Assembly (NCBI RefSeq): GCF_019649015.1
Contig: NZ_BLPI01000001.1
Coordinates: forward strand, 3,963,001-4,027,000
Direction of reading: 5' to 3'
Length of the DNA stretch: 64,000 nucleotides
Source: Agarivorans litoreus
GTDB lineage: Bacteria; Pseudomonadota; Gammaproteobacteria; Enterobacterales; Celerinatantimonadaceae
Position numbers and translations under genes: made by a program. The notes beneath the pieces were generated by a model. It did not search any database and was not told the DNA's origin. It worked only from the letters and a program-made list of their open reading frames with translations. How positions within the stretch are numbered: position 1 is the stretch's first letter; each line of letters begins with the position of its first letter. Positions 57,232-64,000 of the stretch are shown here, piece by piece.

Positions 57232-58338
57232 ATGAACACTTATAAGATCGCCTTATTGGCCGGCGACGGCATCGGCCCAGAAGTAATGAAACAAGCGGTC
57301 AAAGTATTAAAAGCAGTTGAAGCGCGTAACCCTGAAGTAGCATTTGAATTAAACGAAGCACTATTTGGTGCAGTAGCCTACTTCGAAACGGGTAAATCTT
57401 TCCCTGCTGAAACCATCGCTATTTGTGATGAAGCAGACGCAATCTTAAAAGGCACCATTGGCCTTAACCACGAAGATTCTAAAAAAATTCCAGTAGACGA
57501 GCAGCCAGAGCGTGGCGCGCTACTGCCTTTACGCCGTCGTTACAATACCTATGCTAACTTTCGTCCGGTGTACTTACCTCAAGAATTAGCTCACTTCTCG
57601 CCACTTAAGCCTGAAGTTATCGGTGAAGGTATTGACCTTATGATTATCCGCGAGCTAGTGGGTGGTCTGTACTTTGGTGAGAAAGAAGTAGGCAAAGACG
57701 ACAACGGTAAGCGTTATGTTCGTGAAGTACTTGAGTACGACGAAGACCAAATTCGCGATATTCTAAAAGTAGGTTTTGAAACTGCTCAGCGTCGTAAAAA
57801 AGTGCTGCATAACATCCACAAAAGTAACGTACTTAAATCAAGCGTGTTGTGGAATGAGATCCTAGAAGAAGTAGCAGTAGACTACCCAGATGTGGAAGTT
57901 AAGCACATTTTGGTTGATGCGGCGGCTACTTACTTATGTTTAAACCCTGGCCAATTTGACGTAATGGTTATGGAAAACATGTTTGGTGATATTTTAAGTG
58001 ACCAGGGCGGCGGTATTTTAGGTTCATTAGGCCTTATGCCTTCAGCGTGTGTGGGTCCAGAGAAGTCTTACTACGAACCTTCTCACGGCAGTGCTCCAGA
58101 TATCGCGGGCAAAAACATTGCTAACCCATATTCAATGATCGGCTCTGTAGCATTAATGCTAGAAATGAGCTTTGGCATGGAGCAAGAAGCGAAGAACCTA
58201 TGGCACGCAATGAAGTCGGTGTTTGCCAACGGTTACGGTACGCCAGACTTAGCCAAAGGTGAAGATGCAAAACTTATCGATACCGACGCCTTTGGTGACA
58301 TGGTAGTTGATGAGCTAAACAAAGCACCACGTGTCTAA
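57232..58338 (+). CDS. LeuB-like isocitrate/isopropylmalate dehydrogenase
   Basis: A 368-residue beta-decarboxylating dehydrogenase. The signature LMIIRELVGGLYFGEKE is the isopropylmalate type (RELxGGIYFG), unlike the REN of isocitrate or the corresponding motif of tartrate dehydrogenases. The metal-binding segment MVMENMFGDILSDQGGGILGSLGLMPSA is intact, and substrate-binding arginines lie in RGALLPLRRRYNTYANFRP. Neither leuA, leuC nor leuD is nearby and the loop has extra residues, so it may be a second LeuB-like enzyme acting on another 2-hydroxy-3-carboxylic acid. It is transcribed alone, with a terminator after it. Confidence 0.8.
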   Translation: MNTYKIALLAGDGIGPEVMKQAVKVLKAVEARNPEVAFELNEALFGAVAYFETGKSFPAETIAICDEADAILKGTIGLNHEDSKKIPVDEQPERGALLPLRRRYNTYANFRPVYLPQELAHFSPLKPEVIGEGIDLMIIRELVGGLYFGEKEVGKDDNGKRYVREVLEYDEDQIRDILKVGFETAQRRKKVLHNIHKSNVLKSSVLWNEILEEVAVDYPDVEVKHILVDAAATYLCLNPGQFDVMVMENMFGDILSDQGGGILGSLGLMPSACVGPEKSYYEPSHGSAPDIAGKNIANPYSMIGSVALMLEMSFGMEQEAKNLWHAMKSVFANGYGTPDLAKGEDAKLIDTDAFGDMVVDELNKAPRV

Positions 58339-58354
58339 TTCGTAGAATGCCAAA

Positions 58355-58378
58355 AACCAGCCTACGGGCTGGTTTTTT
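58355..58378 (+). terminator. Intrinsic terminator after the LeuB-like gene
   Basis: AACCAGCC pairs with GGCTGGTT over TACG, preceded by A's and followed by TTTT. Confidence 0.9.
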
Positions 58379-58453
58379 GTTATAGCGCTTCAATCAGTCA
58401 GTGCGCAATGCATGGTTAAGTGCATTGTAAAAACCAAGCTGGATTTAACTACC

Positions 58454-59632
58454 ATGAAAAAATCAACCAAAATAGTGAGTGCTGGTCGCGATAAAAAGTG
58501 GACCCAAGGCTTAGTAAACCCTCCGGTATCTCGTGGGTCTACCGTTGTATTTAACAGCGTTAAAGAGATGAAACAAGCCACCGCTAAACGTCATGACAAA
58601 ACCTTGTTTTATGGACGTAGGGGCACCCAAACGCACTTTGCCTTTCAAGAGGCTATGGTGGAAATAGAAGGCGGTGCAGGCTGTGCCTTGTATCCTTGTG
58701 GTACGGCTGCAATTAGTGGCGCGTTATTGTCTTTCTTGAAGCAAGGTGACCACCTGCTTATGGTGGATACTGCCTACGAACCAACTCGCGACCTTTGCGA
58801 CAAATTGCTTAGCCGTTATGGCATAGAAACCACCTATTATGATCCGATGATAGGCGGTGCTATCAGCGAGTTAATTCAAGCCAATACCAAGGTGATTTTC
58901 TTGGAGTCTCCAGGCTCTTTAACCATGGAAGTGCAAGACTCTCCAGCGATTGTCGCGGCTGCGCGAGCGGCAAACCAAGATATCGTGGTGATGTTAGATA
59001 ATACTTGGGCATCGCCAGTTAACTTTAGTCCTTTTGATTTCGACATCGATATTTCTATTCAAGCGGCCACTAAGTACATTGTGGGGCATTCAGACGTAAT
59101 GTTAGGCACCGCGGTGGCTAATCAACGTTGTTGGGATCAACTGCGCGAAAACTCTTATTTACTGGGTCAGTGCACTTCGCCAGACGATATCTATTTAGCA
59201 ATGCGCGGAATGCGTACCTTGGGTGTGCGTTTGGCACAGCATCAAAAAAATGCTTTAGAAGTGGCTAATTGGTTAGCTCAACGCGAGGATGTTGATCATG
59301 TTCGCCATCCCGCTTTGGCAAGCTGCCCTGGTAATGCGTTTTTTGAACGTGACTTTCAAGGTTCTTGTGGTTTGTTCTCCTTTGTCATGAAAGGTGGCAA
59401 TCAAGCGGCATTAACCGCGCTATTAGATGGAATGGAACATTTTAAGATGGGCTATTCTTGGGGCGGTTACGAAAGCTTGATCATGGGAGTGAATGGGGTA
59501 GAGAAGCTACGCACTGCTACTCAATGGAAGGCTGAAGGTACCTTGATTCGTGTTCATATTGGCCTTGAAGACACCAGTGACTTAATCGCCGATTTAGACG
59601 CTGGCCTTGCGCGATTTAACGCTGCCTTATAG
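58454..59632 (+). CDS. metC: Cystathionine beta-lyase
   Basis: MetC splits cystathionine into homocysteine, pyruvate and ammonia in methionine synthesis, using pyridoxal phosphate. The ATG at 58454 is preferred to one 14 codons upstream because MKKSTKIVSAG then aligns with the start of E. coli MetC. At 392 residues the length matches. The PLP Lys is in SIQAATKYIVGHSDVMLGT, and FYGRRGTQTHFAFQEAM, AYEPTRDLCDKLLSRYG and VFLESPGSLTMEVQD are in order. It is transcribed alone. Confidence 0.95.
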   Translation: MKKSTKIVSAGRDKKWTQGLVNPPVSRGSTVVFNSVKEMKQATAKRHDKTLFYGRRGTQTHFAFQEAMVEIEGGAGCALYPCGTAAISGALLSFLKQGDHLLMVDTAYEPTRDLCDKLLSRYGIETTYYDPMIGGAISELIQANTKVIFLESPGSLTMEVQDSPAIVAAARAANQDIVVMLDNTWASPVNFSPFDFDIDISIQAATKYIVGHSDVMLGTAVANQRCWDQLRENSYLLGQCTSPDDIYLAMRGMRTLGVRLAQHQKNALEVANWLAQREDVDHVRHPALASCPGNAFFERDFQGSCGLFSFVMKGGNQAALTALLDGMEHFKMGYSWGGYESLIMGVNGVEKLRTATQWKAEGTLIRVHIGLEDTSDLIADLDAGLARFNAAL

Positions 59633-59655
59633 TGGTTTATTTTATCGCTGTTTAT

Positions 59656-59680
59656 AAGTCGCCTTAGGGCGACTTTTTTT
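59656..59680 (+). terminator. Intrinsic terminator after metC
   Basis: AAGTCGCC pairs with GGCGACTT over TTAG, followed by seven T's in all. Confidence 0.9.
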
Positions 59681-59777
59681 GGCCAATTGTCACAATTTGA
59701 TAACATTTTCCCAATCGGCTTGTTGCTTGAAATTTGCTTTGTTAGCGTTAATACATAATTAAAGCAAAGGAATGCAC

Positions 59778-60851
59778 ATGTTACTTCAAGCAACTTTAAA
59801 ATGGTCCACAACGCTGTTATTAGCGTGTTTACTTACTGCCTGTGGAGGAGGAAGTGATGGAGGAACGTCTTCACCGCCTTTAACCGGCGCGCAACTATTT
59901 AACCAAGCCGATCCCGCTGGTAATCAATTTTCTTGTAGCACTTGTCATGCTTCCAGTGAAAATGCGCAAGGCTTAGATGCGCTGCAACTGCATCGGCCGG
60001 CGCATTCTTTGTTAAACGCTACCCGCCGAAATGCCTTTTATAATGGTACGTTTAGCGAAGTGATTGATGCTGTAAACAATTGTCGAGTTGATTGGATGGA
60101 TGCAAGCCCTTATGTTAGCGACAGTAATGATTGGTTGGCATTAGAAGAATACTTAGCAGGCTTGAGCGATAGTGGTGATGCAACAGAAATTGCTTTTAAT
60201 CAAGTCGCTGCGGTTAGTGATTTTAGTGCAGCGGATATAAGCGCTGGGCATGAGCTATTTAATCAAACTTGTGCTACTTGCCATGGACAAAATGCCGCAG
60301 GGACCGGGCTAGCAAGAACGCTTGTGAGCAGCGGCTTAAGTGCTCAACAAGTGGCTAATAAGGTACGTAATTCTGGGCCAACTACCAGTAGTTATTTCAC
60401 CAACCTCTCTGGTGGCAGTATGCCGTTTTGGAGTGAGCAACGGCTCAGCGATCAGGAGCTAGTAGACATTGCTAGTTATGTTGAGAGCATTAATGGGCCG
60501 CAAAGCTTTAGTTGTAATGCTAGCGACCACCCTAAAGTTGGCCAAGTCGCCATGTTAAGCACACTTTCTCACAATGTGAGCGGGCGGGTAGAGATCATCG
60601 ACAATTGTACAATTGAAGTCACCGAGTTCAATTACGATGGTGGTGGCCCAGACGTACTATTTTATGGTGCTCCAAGCAGCAATTATACCCAAGGTGGTTT
60701 TGCTATCGGCGATATTATTAATGGCCCGATGTATAACAACGATACCTTAAGGTTAAGCTTAGCCAACGCCCAACAGTTAGATCAGCTAGCCGGCATTAGT
60801 GTATGGTGTCGAGATTTCAGCGTAAGTTTTGGCGACGGTTTATTTAATTAA
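59778..60851 (+). CDS. Diheme cytochrome c lipoprotein with C-terminal DM13 domain
   Basis: A 357-residue exported redox lipoprotein. The ATG at 59778 is chosen because AAAGG then lies at correct spacing; an earlier ATG at 59772 is too close to it. The lipobox is LLTAC with acylated Cys22. Two c-type heme motifs are CSTCH (53-57) and CATCH (about 165). The C-terminal 100 residues (about 255-357) look like a DM13 domain, with EFNYDGGGPDVLFYGA and ISVWCRDFSVSFGDG as its signatures. DM13 has been proposed to carry electrons through a conserved Cys. It is transcribed alone. Confidence 0.88.
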   Translation: MLLQATLKWSTTLLLACLLTACGGGSDGGTSSPPLTGAQLFNQADPAGNQFSCSTCHASSENAQGLDALQLHRPAHSLLNATRRNAFYNGTFSEVIDAVNNCRVDWMDASPYVSDSNDWLALEEYLAGLSDSGDATEIAFNQVAAVSDFSAADISAGHELFNQTCATCHGQNAAGTGLARTLVSSGLSAQQVANKVRNSGPTTSSYFTNLSGGSMPFWSEQRLSDQELVDIASYVESINGPQSFSCNASDHPKVGQVAMLSTLSHNVSGRVEIIDNCTIEVTEFNYDGGGPDVLFYGAPSSNYTQGGFAIGDIINGPMYNNDTLRLSLANAQQLDQLAGISVWCRDFSVSFGDGLFN

Positions 60852-60864
60852 ACACTAGGGGCTG

Positions 60865-63642
60865 TTACTCACAAGGCTGAGGTTTCCCAATGCCATAACC
60901 TTGAACAAAATCTACGCCTATTTCTTCTAACACTGCGTGGATTTCCGCATCTTCTACAAACTCAGCTACGGTTTTCATATTCATTAAATGTGCAATGGCA
61001 TTAATTGACTCAACAATGGCGCGGTCGGTAGGTTGTTTAACAATGTTGACCACCAAACTGCCGTCAATTTTTAGGTAATCGACCGGTAGGTTTTTTAAAT
61101 AACCAAATGACGAAGCACCACTGCCAAAATCGTCTAAGGCAAAACGAACCCCAATTGCTTTCATTTCTCGAATAAACTCAAGAGCCCTTGAGAGCTGTGA
61201 TATTGCTGCGGTTTCGGTTATCTCAAAGCAGATGTTTCTAGGGTTAACTTGTGAGCTTCGTAAGAGCTCTTTAACCCGATTTACAAATTCGTCATTACTT
61301 AGGCTAAGACCCGATAGATTTATCGATACCACGGTATCACCTTCGGGGAAGTATTGTTGATAGCGCTCGAATACCGTTTTTAAAACCCACTGGTCAATAA
61401 TGGTTATTACACTGTGCTTTTCTGCAGCAGGGATAAATAGATTAGGAGGAATGGTTTTACCATGTTCATCGCGGTAGCGGATTAAAATCTCATAATGTTT
61501 GTGGTTGTCTTGTTGGCCTATTGGCGCAATAACTTGCTTGGCTAAGTAGAATTGGTTTTGCTCTATTGCTTGGGCAACATTGGCGATGTAGCCCATTTGT
61601 TGTTCTTCATTAAATAACTCATCATCGTTTAGATTGGCAACATAAACCCGCCCACGGCCGGCTTCTTTGGCTTTGTAACAAGATAGGTCGGCTTTACTAA
61701 GTAACTCGGTGTCGTTTAATGCGCCAGTAATCGGCACCATGCCAATGCTCACACCTACGTTAAATAGCCGTTGATTCCAGTGAAAGCGGTAGCTATCAAC
61801 TTGTGCAATAACTGTTTCGCACAATTGCTGGGCATCGCTCAGGCTTTTATTTGGCAATATTAGGCCAAACTCATCACCGCCTAAGCGGCCAACAATATCT
61901 TGGTGAGTGGTACAGCGTTTAATCACGGTGGCTACTTCTGCCAACATCGCGTCACCGATAAGATGGCCTGCAGTATCGTTAACCAACTTAAATCGGTCTA
62001 AATCTAAAAAGCATAAAAAGCCACTAACAGCTTGCTGCTGAGATTGTTGCACATAAGTTTTAAGTTTCTCATTAAAACTAGAACGATTGATTAAACCTGT
62101 TAATTCATCGTAAGCGGCCTGATAAGCAAGCTTTTTACTCAACAGGTGTTCTTCAGTAATTTCTTTGCTAATGCCACGATAACCAATGTATAAGCCATGT
62201 TTATCAAATACCGGCTTACCATTAAGCAGGAATATTTTTATGTCTTTACTGGTAAGTTTTAGCTTAAAAGTTAAATTATTGATGGGCTGCTGGTAGGCAA
62301 GGGCGGCTTCATATTCAAGCCACGGAAAGCTTATGTTGGGGTCATGTTTGCACAGCTCTGCCAAGGTTTTACCAATAAGTTGATTGGGCTCTTGTCCATA
62401 CAGAACTTGGGTTTCGCCAGATATATAACTAAGGCGTTGCTCGGTATCTGTTTCCCAGAAAACATTCGCACCAGCATTAGCTAAATCTCGGTAGCGGGTT
62501 TCATTCTCCGCTAAAATTTGGCGGGTGATACTGCCGCGCCTAATAACTTCGGCGAGTAAGATGATGATCAAAATGCTCACGATAAATGCCGACACAACTA
62601 GGCGAACCATCAACTTGTATTTCTCGTAAAAGGTTTCTTCTTTGTTGATGATTAAAGCGCCGTCGGGCAGGGAATTGAGTTTAAAACTGTGTTCGTTTAG
62701 TTGCTCCCAGTTAAATACCCACTGGCTACGCGCTAAGGTAATGGGTTCAATGCTTTCTATCGGTTCGTTGCTTAGAATGCGTTTTACTAACTCGGCTGCT
62801 CGCATTGCATGTTGTCGGCCATCAAGCTCATCAGCCCCCACCGCGCCAAACTTGAGTGTGGTTATGGCAATGGTGTAAATCGGGTTATTAGTCCAAGTAG
62901 CCAGCTGCTCGGTGCCTTGGTTCCAACTTAGTAGCGCATTGTTTTGATTTGGGTTGGTGAGTTGCCCCAGTAACAACACCGGCACATTGCTGGAGAATTG
63001 GCTGAATACTTCGCTGATATCATCTAAAGATAGTTCTTCAATGACATGAATGTTACTTGGCGCGCCTGGTTTGCCAAATACTGTGCGTGCTTTGGCTAAA
63101 TTGGCTAAGCCTGTGGCACTTTTGTCAACAATTAGCACCAGCTCATCAACTCCGCTTTGGCTTTTGATGCTGGTTATTGTGCTGGCAATATCGCGGTTTT
63201 CAAATACCCCGGTCATATTTGGAGCATTGAGAACGTCTTCCGTTACTTGGTTAATGCCTAAATAAACGATGGGGGTGCTAGTGAAGAACTCGTTTCGATG
63301 GTGACGGATTAAGTTGAAAGCAGGGTCATCGGAAATAACAATAACATCTAGTTCAGTGCTGGAATATTTGGTCTTGAGATACTTCAAAAAGCTTAGGTTG
63401 AACTCACCTTGTGGATAGCGTTTAGCATCTAAGTATTCGTGGAATAATCGAGTATCTTGATCTTCTTTGAACGAGCTGTCTAAGCCCTTTTTTAGGTATC
63501 CTGTCCAAAAATGCTCTGCATGGTAAGAGTGGATAACTAACACATTATTGTTAGCCTGAGCGGCAAAACTTAAGGCTGCAAATAGTGCAAATAAAGGCAA
63601 TATACTTTTTAACAGATATTTTAGGGTAATCGAGTTTTTCAA
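60865..63642 (-). CDS. GGDEF-EAL protein with ABC-type substrate-binding sensor and PAS
   Basis: A 925-residue inner-membrane c-di-GMP protein. The signal/first membrane segment (about 10-28) leads to a periplasmic domain of the ABC_sub_bind type (VIHSYHAEHFWTGYLKKGLD, about 34-310). A membrane segment lies at about 345-368, a PAS domain at about 380-500, a GGDEF domain with intact GGDEF (about 587-591), and an EAL domain whose motif is EIL (about 717) but which keeps DDFGSGAS and DYLKIDG. Dual activity is possible. The gene converges on the cytochrome gene with 13 bases between their ends. Confidence 0.93.
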   Translation of the reverse strand: MKNSITLKYLLKSILPLFALFAALSFAAQANNNVLVIHSYHAEHFWTGYLKKGLDSSFKEDQDTRLFHEYLDAKRYPQGEFNLSFLKYLKTKYSSTELDVIVISDDPAFNLIRHHRNEFFTSTPIVYLGINQVTEDVLNAPNMTGVFENRDIASTITSIKSQSGVDELVLIVDKSATGLANLAKARTVFGKPGAPSNIHVIEELSLDDISEVFSQFSSNVPVLLLGQLTNPNQNNALLSWNQGTEQLATWTNNPIYTIAITTLKFGAVGADELDGRQHAMRAAELVKRILSNEPIESIEPITLARSQWVFNWEQLNEHSFKLNSLPDGALIINKEETFYEKYKLMVRLVVSAFIVSILIIILLAEVIRRGSITRQILAENETRYRDLANAGANVFWETDTEQRLSYISGETQVLYGQEPNQLIGKTLAELCKHDPNISFPWLEYEAALAYQQPINNLTFKLKLTSKDIKIFLLNGKPVFDKHGLYIGYRGISKEITEEHLLSKKLAYQAAYDELTGLINRSSFNEKLKTYVQQSQQQAVSGFLCFLDLDRFKLVNDTAGHLIGDAMLAEVATVIKRCTTHQDIVGRLGGDEFGLILPNKSLSDAQQLCETVIAQVDSYRFHWNQRLFNVGVSIGMVPITGALNDTELLSKADLSCYKAKEAGRGRVYVANLNDDELFNEEQQMGYIANVAQAIEQNQFYLAKQVIAPIGQQDNHKHYEILIRYRDEHGKTIPPNLFIPAAEKHSVITIIDQWVLKTVFERYQQYFPEGDTVVSINLSGLSLSNDEFVNRVKELLRSSQVNPRNICFEITETAAISQLSRALEFIREMKAIGVRFALDDFGSGASSFGYLKNLPVDYLKIDGSLVVNIVKQPTDRAIVESINAIAHLMNMKTVAEFVEDAEIHAVLEEIGVDFVQGYGIGKPQPCE

Positions 63643-63942
63643 ATTGGCTCCCTGCCTTAGGATTCTAGTGATTTTGCCAGTGTATAGTTATCAACATAAA
63701 TGGGTCTAAGCCGCTTGATATTAACTCTTTGTCTTGAATATTCGCACAAAGAGTATGAAAAATCGTCCTTTTTGTCGCTGGTTCTGTAACAAAGCGTGAA
63801 CTCAATTATCACTTTGTTTGGCCGCTAAATTATGTTGTTAGTTAAGCGCAATAATTGCTGCGATAAATTGACTTGCTCTTGGCTATGCCTATGCAGTTTA
63901 GTCGGTTAGGATAAGGGGAATTCTAATTATCTAGGGATCTAG
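63643..63942. promoter_or_regulatory. Intergenic region with an inverted repeat, before DUF808
   Basis: This 300-base region separates two divergent genes. ACTCTTTGT (63724-63732) and ACAAAGAGT (63746-63754) are perfect 9-base arms around 13 bases that contain the palindrome GAATATTC. A second weaker pair (AACAAAG ... CTTTGTT) lies at 63788-63818. I see no RNA gene or small coding region. Confidence 0.5.
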
Positions 63943-64000
63943 ATGGCTGGTTTAAGTTTAATCACTTTACTCGATGATATTGCTGCAGTATTAGACGATG
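63943..64000 (+). CDS. DUF808 family membrane protein, 5' end only
   Basis: The last 58 bases read MAGLSLITLLDDIAAVLDD from an ATG with a possible AGGGA ribosome site 6 bases before it. This matches the N-terminus of YedI/DUF808 inner-membrane proteins (MAGSSLLTLLDDIA in E. coli). The rest is beyond the window. Confidence 0.8.
   Translation, partial: MAGLSLITLLDDIAAVLDD

Noticed and set aside
57232-58338. Tartrate dehydrogenase or isocitrate dehydrogenase as the identity of this gene
   Set aside because: The RELVGGLYFGE signature is the isopropylmalate type; the other enzymes have different residues at this point.
58412-58453. Upstream ATG for metC
   Set aside because: The added 14 residues have no counterpart in MetC and no ribosome site; the ATG at 58454 fits the family.
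1-64000. CRISPR array, IS element, toxin-antitoxin or phage-defence genes
   Set aside because: No regular repeat-spacer structure, transposase motif, small toxin-antitoxin pair or known defence gene set was found on either strand.

Overview
The window is a chromosome segment from a Gram-negative gammaproteobacterium, most like marine Alteromonadales or their relatives. Agarivorans and Shewanella are the closest guesses, but no ribosomal RNA is present to settle it. Evidence for this is the local gene orders shared with enterobacteria and vibrios (prmB-aroC-epmC-yfcL-mnmC-fabB, pdxB-usg-fimV-truA-accD-folC-dedD-cvpA-purF, lon-hupB-ppiD, sapABCDF/pspF/pspABC/tyrR), the FabV enoyl reductase, the moderate GC content and the large number of c-di-GMP proteins. 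I see no rRNA, tRNA, CRISPR array, insertion sequence or prophage. Coding density is high and the DNA looks like ordinary chromosome with accessory modules set into it.

Layout. 1-12257: prmB (cut by the window edge), aroC, epmC, an NAD-kinase-like gene and yfcL, then a two-gene response-regulator/diguanylate-cyclase unit, a DUF922 protein, mnmC, fabB (with FabR- and FadR-like sites in its promoter), pdxB and usg. 12442-20652: fimV, then truA, accD, folC, dedD, cvpA and purF. 20726-24965 (minus strand): cmoB, a retropepsin-like lipoprotein, an inactive transglutaminase with a 7TM region, and a RimK-like ATP-grasp ligase. 25092-31056: accessory genes separating cmoB from cmoA (secreted unknown, chemoreceptor, chromate transporter, lipoprotein, HIT protein). 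31117-39766: cmoA, aspS, a minus-strand PstS-like/porin/GGDEF-EAL unit, yebC and ruvC. 39892-46360: lon (with a sigma-32-like promoter), hupB, ppiD, a small membrane protein and fabV. 46656-56979: a FeeM/exosortase-type acyltransferase, the Sap ABC transporter, pspF diverging from pspABC over a sigma-54 promoter, and a divergent tyrR. 57232-64000: a LeuB-like dehydrogenase, metC, a cytochrome c-DM13 lipoprotein, an ABC-type-sensor GGDEF-EAL protein and the start of a DUF808 gene.

How the genes work together. Much of the window is housekeeping: translation factors and tRNA wobble modification (prmB, epmC, mnmC, cmoA, cmoB, truA, aspS), fatty-acid synthesis (fabB, accD, fabV), cofactor, purine and aromatic synthesis (pdxB, folC, purF, aroC), protein quality control (lon, ppiD) and envelope stress (psp). 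Set among these are signalling and envelope modules that give the region its character: four GGDEF proteins (two with EAL domains), one chemoreceptor, and three operons whose joint function is not established from sequence. Those three are the retropepsin/transglutaminase/ATP-grasp set, the periplasmic-binding-protein/porin/c-di-GMP set and the CheC-like regulator/GGDEF pair. I found no clearly new defence or mobile system. The best candidates for undescribed biology are these envelope-signalling operons, the orphan acyl-amino-acid synthase-like gene and the cytochrome-DM13 fusion.
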